Source: Acetobacter musti
GTDB taxonomy: Bacteria > Pseudomonadota > Alphaproteobacteria > Acetobacterales > Acetobacteraceae
Assembly: GCF_011516835.1 (NCBI RefSeq)
Contig: NZ_WOTB01000008.1
Span: forward strand, 1 to 64,000
Reading direction: 5' to 3'
Length of the DNA: 64,000 bases
Shown here: positions 1 to 10,506 of the stretch, piece after piece
Numbering within the stretch: position 1 is the first letter of the stretch
Layout: every line of letters begins with the position of its first letter
Made by a program: the position numbers and the translations under genes
The notes under the pieces: generated by a model
Seen by the model: only the letters and a program-made list of their open reading frames with translations
What the model was told of the DNA's origin: nothing
The model's database searches: none

Positions 1-1488
<1,488 letters not shown>

Positions 1489-4083
1489 ATGATCTCCACA
1501 CTTATTGGCCGGTTTATCGTCATCTGCGCGCATCGCGCCTATGTCGTGGTTACGCTCTTCTTCGCGCTGGCGGCGATTTCGGTCTGGATGAGCGTGACGC
1601 ATCTTGGCGTCACGACGGACACCGGCAAGATGCTGTCGGAGAAGCTCGCCTGGAAGCAGCGTTCCGATCAGATGGGGAAGCTGTTTCCGCAGAAGGAAAA
1701 TCTGCTGGTTGCGGTGATCGACGCGGATCTGCCTGAGGAGGGGCGGACGACGGCGCGGGCTCTGGCGGCGAGGCTTTCCACCGATCACGAGAATTTCACC
1801 TATGTCCGGCTGCCGGATGACGACCCGTATCTGAACCGCAACGGGCTGATGTTTCTGGATACGAAGCCGCTGGGCAAGGTTCTGGACGATACGGTGTCGG
1901 CTCAGCCGTTTCTGGGGTCTCTGGCGGCTGATCCTTCGGCGCGGGGGCTGTTTGACTCGCTGGGGCTGATTGCGGAGGGCATCAAGCGCGGGCAGGCCAG
2001 TCTGGGCGGGTTTCAGACGGCGCTGAACGGATTTGCGACCAATCTGGAAGCGTCGGCGGCGGGGCATCCGGAGCCGCTGTCCTGGCAGAAGCTGCTGGCG
2101 GGCGGTCTGAACGATCTGGCGGGGCGGTATCAGTTCGTGATCACGCAGCCGAAGCTGGACTATGGCTCGTTCCAGCCGGGCGGCAATGCGACGGCGGCAA
2201 TGAAGGCGGCGATTAAGGATCTGGAGTTTGTCCGGTCCGGGAACGCGCATGTCTATATCACCGGCGAGGTCCGGATTGATGACGAGGAGTTCGCGACGGT
2301 TGCGCAGGGCATGGTCGCGGGGCTGCTTGGTTCTCTGGCGCTGGTGACGCTGTGGCTGACGCTGGCGGTTCACACGTGGCGGATCATTGTTCCGATTGTG
2401 GTGACGCTGATTGTCGGGCTGCTGCTGACGACGGGGTTTGCGTCGGTGGCTGTTGGCACGCTGAATCTGATTTCGGTGGCGTTCGCCATTCTGTTTGTCG
2501 GCATTGCGGTGGATTTCGCGATTCAGTTTTCGGTGCGGTTCCGGGGGCAGCATCTGACGAAGACGGGGCTGCCGGGGCTTGAGGAGGCGCTGTTCCATAC
2601 CGGCGAGGAGACGGGGCATCAGATCCTGGTCGCGGCGCTGGCGACGGCGGCGGGATTCCTCGCCTTCACGCCGACGGACTTCAAGGGTGTGGCGCAGCTT
2701 GGTCTGATTGCCGGGATCGGGATGCTGGTGGCGTTTACCTGCACGATTGCGCTGCTCCCTGCCCTGCTGCGGATTTTCCGGCCTTCGGTTGATCATCCGG
2801 TGACGGGTTATCTGGCGATGGAGCCGGTGGACCGGCTGATCCGGAAGTGGCGCTGGTGGATTCTGGGTGTGTTCGGGGTTCTGGCGCTGACGGGTCTGGC
2901 GCTGATTCCGAGCCTGCGGTTCGACGGCGATCCGCTGCACACGAAGGACCCGAAATCCGAGGGGATGCGGACGCTGCATCTGCTGATGGCGAACCCGCTG
3001 TCCTCGCCCTACAGCGCCGAGTATCTGGCGCCGGATCTGAATGCGGCGAAGGCGATGGCGGACCGGGCTGCGAAGCTGCCTGAGGTTCATGATGCGATGT
3101 GGCTCGGGTCTTATGTTCCTGAGGATCAGGACACCAAGCTGGCGCTGATTCAGGATGCGGCGGGGATTCTGCTGCCGACGCTGATTGTGGATCATCCGAA
3201 GCCGGCGCCGGATGCGGCGGCGATCCGGGCGTCGGCTTCTGCGGCGGCGGCCTCTCTGGGCGGGGTGCTGGACGGGCTGGCGGCGAATGATCCGCTGCGG
3301 CGGATTCAGGCGGCGCTGGCGAAGCTGGCGACGGCACCGGACGATCTGGCGGTGCGGGCCAATGACGATCTGGTGCGGTTCCTGCCGATGCAGCTGGACT
3401 CGCTGAAGGACGTGCTGTCGGCGCAGCCGGTGACGATGAAGGACGTGCCGGAGATTATCGCGCGGGATTATCTGCTGCCGGACGGGCGGGCGCTGGTTGA
3501 GATTCATCCGAAAGGCGTGATGTCCAGCAATGGCGCGCTGCACCGGTTTGTAAAAGCGGTTCAGACGCTGTCGCCGGATATGGCGGGATCGGCGGTGGAC
3601 ATTGTGGAGGCGGCACGGACGATCGTGCATTCCTTCACGGTGGCGGCGCTGTCGGCGATTGTGATGATTGCGATCATTCTGGTGTTCGCGCTGCGGCGGG
3701 TGCTGGATATGGGTCTGGTTCTGGCGCCGCTGATCCTGTCGGCGCTGATGACGGTGATCCTGGTGGTTGTGGTTCCGGAGACGCTGAACTTCGCCAACAT
3801 CATTGCGCTGCCGCTGCTGCTGGGCGTGGGTGTATCGTTCAACATCTACTTTGTGATGAACTGGCGGGCGGGGGTGAAGTCTCCCCTCGCCTCCCCGACG
3901 GCGCGGGCGGTGCTGTTCTCGGCGCTGACGACGGGGACGGCGTTCGGGTCGCTGGCGCTGTCGCATCATCCCGGGACGGCGAGCATGGGGCGTCTGCTGC
4001 TGCTGTCGCTGGGCTGCACGCTGCTGGCGACGCTGGTGTTTGTGCCGGCGCTGCTGCCGAAGCGGCCGGGGGATGAGGCGTAA
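1489..4083 (+). CDS. hpnN: Hopanoid transporter HpnN (RND superfamily)
   Basis: An 864-residue inner-membrane protein of the RND superfamily that matches HpnN, the exporter moving hopanoids from the cytoplasmic to the outer membrane. It shows the RND plan: an N-terminal membrane helix (about residues 10-35), a large periplasmic domain, a block of five to six helices with the acidic motif GIAVDFAIQFSVRFRG near residue 345, then a second periplasmic domain and a second helix block ending near the C-terminus. Length fits the family (about 860-880). The ATG at 1489 places the first helix at the usual distance; longer in-frame starts upstream add an unlikely basic extension. No other hopanoid genes are in the window, so it sits apart from any hpn cluster visible here. 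Confidence 0.87.
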   Translation: MISTLIGRFIVICAHRAYVVVTLFFALAAISVWMSVTHLGVTTDTGKMLSEKLAWKQRSDQMGKLFPQKENLLVAVIDADLPEEGRTTARALAARLSTDHENFTYVRLPDDDPYLNRNGLMFLDTKPLGKVLDDTVSAQPFLGSLAADPSARGLFDSLGLIAEGIKRGQASLGGFQTALNGFATNLEASAAGHPEPLSWQKLLAGGLNDLAGRYQFVITQPKLDYGSFQPGGNATAAMKAAIKDLEFVRSGNAHVYITGEVRIDDEEFATVAQGMVAGLLGSLALVTLWLTLAVHTWRIIVPIVVTLIVGLLLTTGFASVAVGTLNLISVAFAILFVGIAVDFAIQFSVRFRGQHLTKTGLPGLEEALFHTGEETGHQILVAALATAAGFLAFTPTDFKGVAQLGLIAGIGMLVAFTCTIALLPALLRIFRPSVDHPVTGYLAMEPVDRLIRKWRWWILGVFGVLALTGLALIPSLRFDGDPLHTKDPKSEGMRTLHLLMANPLSSPYSAEYLAPDLNAAKAMADRAAKLPEVHDAMWLGSYVPEDQDTKLALIQDAAGILLPTLIVDHPKPAPDAAAIRASASAAAASLGGVLDGLAANDPLRRIQAALAKLATAPDDLAVRANDDLVRFLPMQLDSLKDVLSAQPVTMKDVPEIIARDYLLPDGRALVEIHPKGVMSSNGALHRFVKAVQTLSPDMAGSAVDIVEAARTIVHSFTVAALSAIVMIAIILVFALRRVLDMGLVLAPLILSALMTVILVVVVPETLNFANIIALPLLLGVGVSFNIYFVMNWRAGVKSPLASPTARAVLFSALTTGTAFGSLALSHHPGTASMGRLLLLSLGCTLLATLVFVPALLPKRPGDEA

Positions 4084-4138
4084 CCGGGTGGGGATGGTTG
4101 CTGGGGTGTGCGGGGTTCGCGCCCGTTTTCCGCTCTGA

Positions 4139-4395
4139 GGCTGTTTCAAAGGCATTAAATCTGCGAAGATTTTCGTAACGGATTGATGGTGTTCCGTTTT
4201 TGAGTCCCGATCATCCGTTCGTCTCAGTCGGCTCAAAGAACATTTCGCGCTAAATCTCTGATAAAATCACAAAAGTTTTTGGGTGCCGCCTTTTTCCAAA
4301 AAGGCGGCGTTTCCTGATGCTTTCCGGGAAAATAGTCCTCAGAAATTCCTCTGTAATTTACAGAAGAGTCCATGAACGGACTTTCAGAACAGCCC
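4139..4395. repeat. MITE-like repeat A, copy 1
   Basis: Imperfect terminal inverted repeats bound this element: GGCTGTTTCAAAG at 4139-4151 and its near complement CTTTCAGAACAGCC at 4381-4394. The core, near 4275-4335, carries the hairpin GCCGCCTTTTTCCAAAAAGGCGGC. The same core occurs at 5596-5670 (inverted), 40829-40998 and 46839-47006. This copy carries about 80 extra bases between the left end and the core. It reaches into the longest open frame for the following membrane protein, which is a reason to place that gene's start downstream. Confidence 0.7.
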
Positions 4396-4485
4396 CGCCG
4401 AGCATCTGACACAGTAAGAAACGTTTTATTCAGAATCGTTACATGGCAGGACTGTTTTACAGGTTTGTCTGTGAGCTGTCTGTGT

Positions 4486-5409
4486 ATGATGCCGAGAAAA
4501 AATGAGCTTTTCGTAAAAGCTCCGCTTGTTGCCGCTGGTTTTTTGTCCGTGACCGGTGCTGTTTTCGCAGATGGTCCGGCGGCGGCTGATTCGCTGCCGG
4601 TGATTGCGGTGAACCGGGAGGTCGGGCTTTCCGTGACCGGCAGTTATCGGGGTCAGGCGTCGAACTCTGACTCTCGTTTTTCCTATGGTTATGCCGGGCG
4701 ATCGCCATCCTATACGTCCGATGATTATGGCCGGACGCGCTGGTCGGGCTGGATGCCGGGTTTTCAGGCTGACGCGCAGTCCATGTTCGATGCCGGGAGC
4801 ATAAAACATCTGTATACGGCGGCGTCGTTCGATCTGAGCGATGGGGACTCTGGTTATCACTATAGTTCCACGCCTTCGAACGAACCTTACGTTCTCCGCG
4901 ACAGGCGGACGCTGAACCGTTCGGGGATCAATGTGACCGGCGAACTGGGTAAGGGTTTTCTGCTGGCGCAAGACCGGTTTCTGATTACGCCTGTGATTCA
5001 GGGCGGTTATTTCGCCGGCGGGGTCAGTTCGCTGACGGCTTCCGGCAAGGGCTATGTCGGGTTGGCGCTGCATCTTGATTATGCGATCACGGACCGGCTG
5101 GTCATACGGGGTCGCGCGGGCTGGGCGCAGGTTCTGCAGGCGACCGGGGCGGACTCCTCACGGCCGCAATGGCGGGGGGATGTGGGGCTGGATTATCGTC
5201 TGACGCGCAGTCTGCATCTGACCGGCGGGGTTCGCTATACTTACATGAAGACGATGCCTGTTCATGGCAGTCCGCTGTATTATTACACTGTCTATCGTGC
5301 GGGTTCCGGTGTGGGCCTGGATACGGACAGCCAGTTCCACAGTTCTTACAGAGTGCGGTCGTGGGAGAATGACGTGCAGCTCCGGCTCGGGCTGGCGTAT
5401 CAGTTCTGA
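4486..5409 (+). CDS. Outer-membrane beta-barrel protein, function unknown
   Basis: A 307-residue exported protein. From the ATG pair at 4486/4489 there is a classical signal peptide: basic start (PRKNELFVK), hydrophobic core, and a likely cleavage at VFA/DG near residue 28. The mature part is rich in Gly, Tyr, Ser and alternating hydrophobic strands, has almost no cysteine, and ends in LRLGLAYQF, a terminal aromatic residue typical of BAM-inserted barrels. An open frame extends upstream to 4372, but that part lies inside repeat A and would put the signal peptide too far in. I do not recognise a specific family; an omptin-like or autotransporter-type barrel is possible. It stands alone between repeats. 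Confidence 0.7.
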   Translation: MMPRKNELFVKAPLVAAGFLSVTGAVFADGPAAADSLPVIAVNREVGLSVTGSYRGQASNSDSRFSYGYAGRSPSYTSDDYGRTRWSGWMPGFQADAQSMFDAGSIKHLYTAASFDLSDGDSGYHYSSTPSNEPYVLRDRRTLNRSGINVTGELGKGFLLAQDRFLITPVIQGGYFAGGVSSLTASGKGYVGLALHLDYAITDRLVIRGRAGWAQVLQATGADSSRPQWRGDVGLDYRLTRSLHLTGGVRYTYMKTMPVHGSPLYYYTVYRAGSGVGLDTDSQFHSSYRVRSWENDVQLRLGLAYQF

Positions 5410-5448
5410 GGTGCGTTACGGGGGTATGTTGCGGGTATCTGTGGCGCT

Positions 5449-5597
5449 GGTTTTCGGGGCTTTGCCCCGCGCCCGGCAAAGGAACGCAGTCCCTGTGAGT
5501 CCGGTCTGTTAAATTAAATGGGTGAAGGGATCTGCGATCCCTTCCGGGTGCAGGGGAGAGCCCTGTTTTGTCTGCTGTTTGCAAAATACATAAACGG
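5449..5597. repeat. REP-like repeat B, copy 1
   Basis: A palindromic GC-rich intergenic element. It has a first hairpin (GGGGCTTTGCCCCG), then TTAAATTAAATGGGTGAAGGG, a second small hairpin, and a tail GCCCTG..TTTGTCT.CTGTTTGCAAAA.ACATAAACG. Essentially the same sequence appears in the opposite orientation at 45403-45542, including the TTTGCAAAA-ACATAAACG tail. Shorter relatives lie at 14165-14290, 33814-33880 and 63512-63600. The first hairpin just after the stop of the preceding gene may also act as its terminator. Confidence 0.7.
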
Positions 5598-5670
5598 CTT
5601 TTTAAAAGCTTCAGAAGCCGCAGCCTTTTTTGGAAAAGGCGGCGCCCAGAAACTTTTATTACTTTTTATC
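5596..5670. repeat. MITE-like repeat A core, copy 2 (inverted)
   Basis: Reverse complement of the repeat A core: read on the minus strand it gives AAGTTTCTGGGCGCCGCC, a short AT loop, then GGCTGCGGCTTCTGAAGC. It abuts repeat B copy 1. The terminal inverted repeats seen in copies 1 and 4 are not clear here, so this is probably a truncated copy. The remaining bases up to 5950 contain a further weak palindrome near 5745-5782 and no gene. Confidence 0.6.
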
Positions 5671-5950
5671 ACGGACTTATCGTGAGGTGCTTTTAAATCT
5701 GGCTAAGATGGGCAGATGATCTGGAATAAATACGCTTTTGCGCGGCGGTCCCTTCCGGGTTTCAGGGCCGATCCCTGAAAATACTTCCCGTCAGGACAGT
5801 GAATTTACGGAACTGTGGTCAGATGGAAGAGGGTGCGCAGAGAGCTTACGTTCCTGCCGTTATGAATGAGGACATCCTCAATGTTGGCTGTGGCAGAGAA
5901 GCCGGTCTGAAAAACGACAGAGTTGTAATCATTTATTTTTGTAAATCCTT

Positions 5951-6751
5951 TCAGTTTCCCTGCCATTGTGCGGCCTGATCGGTGCCGAAGGCGCTGACGC
6001 CGCGATGGAAATCGGCGCTGCCATAGGCAGTCCGGATCAGGTCGGAGATATCCGGCAGGGTGCGCCGTTCGAGACGGCGGAGGGTTTCGCGGGTAACGGC
6101 GAGGGTGACGGGGGCATGTTCGCGCAGGCGGCGGCAGGTTTTCGCGATCTGCTCTTCGAGCTGTTCCGGCGGGACGACGGCGGCGAGGTAGCCGGTGGGG
6201 GCGAGGTCTTCTGCGGGCGGCATTTCGGCGAGCAGGAGCATGCGACGGACCCAGGACGGACCGAGCGTGCTGGTCAGGCGGGCGAGATTCGCGGCGGAGA
6301 GGCAATTGCCCAGGGTCCGGGCGATGGGGACGCCGAAGCGGGCGCCGGTGGCGGCGATGCGGAGATCGCAGGCATTGGCGATGGCGAGGCCGCCGCCGAC
6401 GGCATACCCTTCCACGACGGCGACGGTCGGGACCGGGATGCTGTCCAGGGCGGCGATGGCGCTGTCGATTTTTTCCTCGTAGGCGACGCCGTCCTCGCCG
6501 GAACGGAAATCACGAAACTGGGTGATGTCGGTGCCGGCGACGAAGGCTTTCCCCCCTGCCCCGCGCAGGACGGCGACGCGGAGGGAGGGGATATCGCGGA
6601 TGCGTCCGATGGCGGCGGCGAGATCCTGATACATGGCCCAGGTCATGGCATTGCGCGCTTCGGGCCGGTCGAAAACGATGGTTGCAATATCATCGTTTAT
6701 GGACAGTGTGACCTGGCCGGCATTGTCTGGTCGGGATGCTGGCGCGCTCAT
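5951..6751 (-). CDS. Enoyl-CoA hydratase/isomerase (crotonase) family protein
   Basis: A 266-residue crotonase-fold protein acting on an acyl-CoA in the cytoplasm. Visible are the FDRPEARNAM segment (about 29-38), the first oxyanion-hole motif AFVAGTDI (near 70) and the second, GYAVGGGLAIANACDLRIA (near 115-133). The region that holds the two catalytic glutamates of true hydratases reads VPIARTLGNCLSAANLARL and has no glutamate at the first position, so a hydratase reaction should not be assumed; a lyase, decarboxylase or racemase-type role is possible. Its start overlaps the stop of the CoA-transferase gene by 4 bases (ATGA), so the two are co-translated and probably work in one pathway. Substrate unknown. 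Confidence 0.8.
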   Translation of the reverse strand: MSAPASRPDNAGQVTLSINDDIATIVFDRPEARNAMTWAMYQDLAAAIGRIRDIPSLRVAVLRGAGGKAFVAGTDITQFRDFRSGEDGVAYEEKIDSAIAALDSIPVPTVAVVEGYAVGGGLAIANACDLRIAATGARFGVPIARTLGNCLSAANLARLTSTLGPSWVRRMLLLAEMPPAEDLAPTGYLAAVVPPEQLEEQIAKTCRRLREHAPVTLAVTRETLRRLERRTLPDISDLIRTAYGSADFHRGVSAFGTDQAAQWQGN

Positions 6752-8058
6752 GATGCGAAGGCGCCTTCTTCCGCCAGTTTTTCGATGGTTTCTTCGTTCA
6801 GCCCGCGTTCTGCGAGAATTTCGCGTGTGTGTTCGCCGAGAAGCGGCGGCGGGCGACGGACGGTCTGCGGGGTGCCGCGCAGTTTTACCGGAAAGCCGAT
6901 ATTGGGGATCGTGCCTTCGACGGGGTGCGGAATGTCCATTTTCATTTCACGGAATTTCGCGTGATCGCTTTCGAAGGCCTCCGGGTAGGTGTTCATGCGG
7001 CCGGCGGGAATGCCTTTGGCCAGCAGGGTTGTGACCCACTCTTCTGACGGTCTGGTGGTGAAGGTTTTTTCCAGTTCCTCAATGAGGACTTCGCGGTTGG
7101 CGAGACGGGTGGAGATGGTGGTGAAGCGAGGGTCGGTCAGAAGATCCTGGCGGTCGATTTCGTTGCAGAGGCGCTGCCAGAGTTTCTGATTGGTGGCGCC
7201 CATGACGAAGTAGCCGTCTGAGGAACGGACGGCCTGATAGGGCGCGCTCATGCGGTTGGCGGTGCCGAGTGGTCCCGGAATGACGCCGGTTCCCCAGTGT
7301 TCGGAGATGTCCCAGATGGAAAATGCGAGGGCGGAGTCGAACAGGGAGGCGTCGATGAACTGGCCCTGCCCGCTTTTTTCGCAGCCGATATAGGCGGCGA
7401 GGATGGCGTAGGTGGCGAAGAGGGCGCAGCCGATATCGGCGACCGGGACGCCGGCCTTGACCGGCGGGCCGCCCGGATGACCGGTGACGCTCATGACGCC
7501 GGACATGGCCTGGGCCATGAGATCAAAGCCGGGGCGGTCGGACCAGGGGCCGGTCTGACCGAAGCCGGAGATGCTGGCGTAGACGAGGCGCGGGTTGATT
7601 TTCGAGAGTGTGTCGTAATCGATGCCGAGTTTGCGGACGACGCCGGGGCGGTAATTTTCGACGAGGATATCGGCGGTTTTCACGAGTTCGAGAAAGACTT
7701 CGCGGCCTGCGGGGTTTTTGAGGTTCAGAGCGATGCTGCGCTTGTTCCTGTTCATGTTCAGGAACCCCATGCTGTCGTCGCCCTTCATTCTGAAACCCAT
7801 GGCACCGCGGGTCTGATCGCCGGTTTCGGGGGGTTCGATCTTGATGATGTCGGCGCCGAGATCGCCGAGCAGCATGGTGCAGACCGGGCCGGCCATGACC
7901 TGAGTGACGTCGAGAACACGGATACCGGCGAGGGGCAGCGGCCGTTTCGGGGCTGTGGCTTCGCGGGGCGGTGTTTCGGGCGTGTCAGCGTGCGGGTGAT
8001 CGCTGATCTGATGATCATTGGCGGGGCTGATGATTTCCGGGCGGAGTTCTGCGTCCAT
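6748..8058 (-). CDS. Class III (CaiB/BaiF, formyl-CoA type) CoA-transferase
   Basis: A 436-residue family III acyl-CoA transferase. The domain opens with GIRVLDVTQVMAGPVCTMLLGD and the KIEPP and ENYRPG motifs; the catalytic aspartate lies in RPGFDLMAQAMSG, as in formyl-CoA transferase. It moves CoA between a thioester and a free carboxylic acid by ping-pong chemistry. I chose the ATG at 8058 (MDAEL) because GGGAGA stands seven bases upstream; the ATG at 8115 has no ribosome-binding site. A proline- and histidine-rich leader of about 35 residues precedes the domain. It is first in a two-gene operon with the crotonase and divergent from an MFS carrier, suggesting uptake and CoA activation of one organic acid. 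No oxalyl-CoA decarboxylase is nearby, so oxalate use is not supported. Confidence 0.85.
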   Translation of the reverse strand: MDAELRPEIISPANDHQISDHPHADTPETPPREATAPKRPLPLAGIRVLDVTQVMAGPVCTMLLGDLGADIIKIEPPETGDQTRGAMGFRMKGDDSMGFLNMNRNKRSIALNLKNPAGREVFLELVKTADILVENYRPGVVRKLGIDYDTLSKINPRLVYASISGFGQTGPWSDRPGFDLMAQAMSGVMSVTGHPGGPPVKAGVPVADIGCALFATYAILAAYIGCEKSGQGQFIDASLFDSALAFSIWDISEHWGTGVIPGPLGTANRMSAPYQAVRSSDGYFVMGATNQKLWQRLCNEIDRQDLLTDPRFTTISTRLANREVLIEELEKTFTTRPSEEWVTTLLAKGIPAGRMNTYPEAFESDHAKFREMKMDIPHPVEGTIPNIGFPVKLRGTPQTVRRPPPLLGEHTREILAERGLNEETIEKLAEEGAFAS

Positions 8059-8103
8059 CGGGGCTCTCCCTGTTTCTCCCGTTTTCGTGATTGAACGGGT
8101 TTT

Positions 8104-8125
8104 TGTATTTTGCATTCATAATACA
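8104..8125. promoter_or_regulatory. Inverted repeat in the CoA-transferase/MFS divergent promoter region
   Basis: TGTATT and AATACA form a perfect six-base inverted repeat separated by ten bases, in the AT-rich part of the 200-base region between the divergent CoA-transferase and MFS genes. Position and form suit an operator. The GntR-family regulator encoded at 9802-10506 is the obvious candidate to bind it, but this is inference only. Confidence 0.35.
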
Positions 8126-8260
8126 GTTTAATCGGCTATAACAAGCATCGATACGCATCCCCGGCGTGTCCGCATCGTTCAGCACGGAGAGGCGGACGCG
8201 GCGGAGAAGACGCGGCGGGACAGAAAAGCCTGAAAAGAAAAAACAAGAACGAGGCTGGCA

Positions 8261-9673
8261 ATGTCAGAAGGACCGAATACCGGGACGGCTCCGCGTCCGG
8301 GAGAGACCGGGTACACGGATGCGCCCGCGCATGGCTCGTCGATCGGCGCGTATCTGCATCGGACGGTTACGACTGTTCCGGGGCGGATCTTCGGTCTGAT
8401 CTGTGCGATGTATTTCATCACCTACGTCGACCGGGTGAATATCTCGACTCTGGCGCCGCTGATGGCGGCGGATCTTCATCTTTCCAATGTGCAGCTCGGG
8501 CTGGCGCTTTCGGCGTTTGGTTATCCGTATGCGCTTCTGCAGATCCTGGGCGGGAGTGTCGCTGACAGGATGGGGGCGCGAAAGACGCTGATTGTCTGCG
8601 GGATCATCTGGGGGGTGGCGACTGTTCTGACCGGGATGGCGGGCGGTCTGTTTTCGCTGATTGTGATCCGTGTGCTGCTGGGGATCGGCGAGGGGGCGAC
8701 GTTTCCGGCGGCGACGCGGGCGGTGACGTCCTGGGTGCCGTCGGGTCATCGCGGTTATGCGCAGGGGATGATGCGTTCCTCGTCACGGCTGGCGAATGCG
8801 GTGACGCCGCCGCTGACGGTGATGGTGGCACTGTGGCTGGGCTGGCGCGGGGCTTTTGTGGCTCTGGGCTGTGTGAGTCTGGGGTGGACGCTGGCCTGGG
8901 CGCTGATGTTCCGGGATCGTCCGGCGGAGCATCCGGGGATAACGCCGGCGGATCTTGAGGAGCTGCCGGTTATTGAGAAAAGCAGCGTGGCGTCACGGCT
9001 GCGGGATGTGCCGTGGGGGATGCTGGTGCGGAAGATGATGCCGGCGACGGCGATCTATTTCTGCTACAACTGGACGCTGTGGCTCTACATCACCTGGCTG
9101 CCGAGTTTTTTCGTGCAGGCTTACGGACTGAACCTGAGTCATACGGCTTTTTTCTCGTTCGGTGTGTTTACTGCCGGGGTTGCGGGCGACACGTGCGGGG
9201 GGCTGTTCACCGATCATCTTTTCCGGCGGCATGGCAATCTGCCGCAGGCGCGGCGGCAGGTGATCATCACGAGCATGATCGGATCGATGCTGTGTCTGCT
9301 GCCGGCGCTGTTCATCCATAATCTTACGGTGATCGGGCTGGCTCTGGGGCTGGCGTTCTTTTTCCTTGAACTGACGGTCGGGCCGATCTGGGCGATTCCG
9401 ATGGACATGGCGCCTCAGTATGCCGGCACGGGCAGCGGGATCATGAACACGGGGTCGGCTGTCGCGGGCATTCTCTCACCGTTTGCATTCGGGCTGATCA
9501 TTCAGCTTTCACACAGTTACAGCCTGCCGTTTTACGGTCCGGCGATTCTGCTTCTGGTCGGGGCGGTGCTGGCGTTTCATTTTCTCCCGTCGGCGCCGCC
9601 GGACGACAGGCAGCGGCCGGATGAGCCTGTGCCGGTATCCGTCGGGGGGCTGCGGGAGGCGCATGGGCACTGA
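8261..9673 (+). CDS. MFS organic-anion transporter (ACS family)
   Basis: A 470-residue twelve-helix transporter of the major facilitator superfamily. The start YFITYVDRVNISTLAPLM after the first helix is characteristic of the anion:cation symporter family that carries hexuronates, galactonate, tartrate and similar anions; the loop between helices 2 and 3 reads GSVADRMGARK, the MFS signature. The ATG at 8261 follows AACGAGG. It faces the CoA-transferase/crotonase operon across a shared promoter region and is followed by a GntR regulator, so it most likely imports the acid that the pair metabolises. The substrate cannot be read from the sequence. Confidence 0.85.
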   Translation: MSEGPNTGTAPRPGETGYTDAPAHGSSIGAYLHRTVTTVPGRIFGLICAMYFITYVDRVNISTLAPLMAADLHLSNVQLGLALSAFGYPYALLQILGGSVADRMGARKTLIVCGIIWGVATVLTGMAGGLFSLIVIRVLLGIGEGATFPAATRAVTSWVPSGHRGYAQGMMRSSSRLANAVTPPLTVMVALWLGWRGAFVALGCVSLGWTLAWALMFRDRPAEHPGITPADLEELPVIEKSSVASRLRDVPWGMLVRKMMPATAIYFCYNWTLWLYITWLPSFFVQAYGLNLSHTAFFSFGVFTAGVAGDTCGGLFTDHLFRRHGNLPQARRQVIITSMIGSMLCLLPALFIHNLTVIGLALGLAFFFLELTVGPIWAIPMDMAPQYAGTGSGIMNTGSAVAGILSPFAFGLIIQLSHSYSLPFYGPAILLLVGAVLAFHFLPSAPPDDRQRPDEPVPVSVGGLREAHGH

Positions 9674-9801
9674 CCTGCCGCCTCTTCAGGCCCCTGCCCT
9701 GCCCGCCGGGAAACGCTGCGGCCTTTGGAAACCGGTTGATTTAACGTATCCGGGTGTGGGCAGAGCCGGATGTTTACTGAGCCCGGATGTTTCGCTGAGC
9801 A

Positions 9802-10506
9802 ATGGATAAAGAGCCTTTCATGACGACGCCGACCGCCATTCCCCGTCTGAATTTACATGACACGGTGACGACCGCGCTGCGGGGCATGATTCTGGATGGC
9901 GTCCTGGTGCCCGGGCAGAAGATTTCGGAAAAGAAGCTGTGCGAACAGTTCGGCATTTCCAGAACGCCGCTGCGCGAGGCGCTGAAGGTTCTGGCCTCGG
10001 AGGGGCTGATCGAGCTGCTGCCGCGCCGGGGCGCGGTTGTGGCGCAGATTACGGAAGCGGATATCCGCGATCTGTTTCCGATCATGGGGGCGCTGGAGGG
10101 ACTGGCGGGGGAGCTGGCCTGCGCGCGGATGACAGAGCGTGATCTTGAGCATCTTCAGGAGCTGCACGATCAGATGATGCGGAGTTACCAGCGTCGGGAT
10201 GAGCAGCGGTATCTGCGGCAGAACCGGAAGATGCATGAGGCGATTTTTGAGGTGGCGCGCAATCCGGCGCTGACGGAGATGTATCAGCAGGTGCTGACGC
10301 GGATTCATGCCTGCCGGTTCATTGTGAAGAAGCGTGAGGAAGAATGGGCGGTCGCGGTTGCGGAGCATGAGGTGATCATGGAGGCGCTGCGGGCGCGGGA
10401 TAGCGGGCGGGCGGCGCAGCTGATGCGTGAGCATATCGCGGGGACGAGCGCGCGGATCGCGCTGGCGTCTCTCGAAGCGGATAACGGAGTCAGGGATGCT
10501 GTATGA
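9802..10506 (+). CDS. GntR-family regulator, FadR/FCD subgroup
   Basis: A 234-residue DNA-binding repressor-type protein. The N-terminal winged helix is clear (LHDTVTTALRGMILDG, then KISEKKLCEQFGISRTPLREAL), followed by an all-helical FCD effector domain from about residue 90 with histidines (HEAIFEVARNP, EHEVIMEALRARD) that in this family bind a metal and an organic acid. A second ATG at 9820 has a better-placed AAAGAG and may be the true start; the loss would be only six residues. It follows the MFS gene and overlaps the carbonic-anhydrase gene, and it probably controls the nearby acid-uptake genes in response to their substrate. Confidence 0.85.
   Translation: MDKEPFMTTPTAIPRLNLHDTVTTALRGMILDGVLVPGQKISEKKLCEQFGISRTPLREALKVLASEGLIELLPRRGAVVAQITEADIRDLFPIMGALEGLAGELACARMTERDLEHLQELHDQMMRSYQRRDEQRYLRQNRKMHEAIFEVARNPALTEMYQQVLTRIHACRFIVKKREEEWAVAVAEHEVIMEALRARDSGRAAQLMREHIAGTSARIALASLEADNGVRDAV

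Noticed and set aside
4372..4485. Upstream start for the outer-membrane protein
   Set aside because: The added residues come from repeat A and push the signal peptide 38 residues inward; the ATG at 4486 gives a normal signal peptide.
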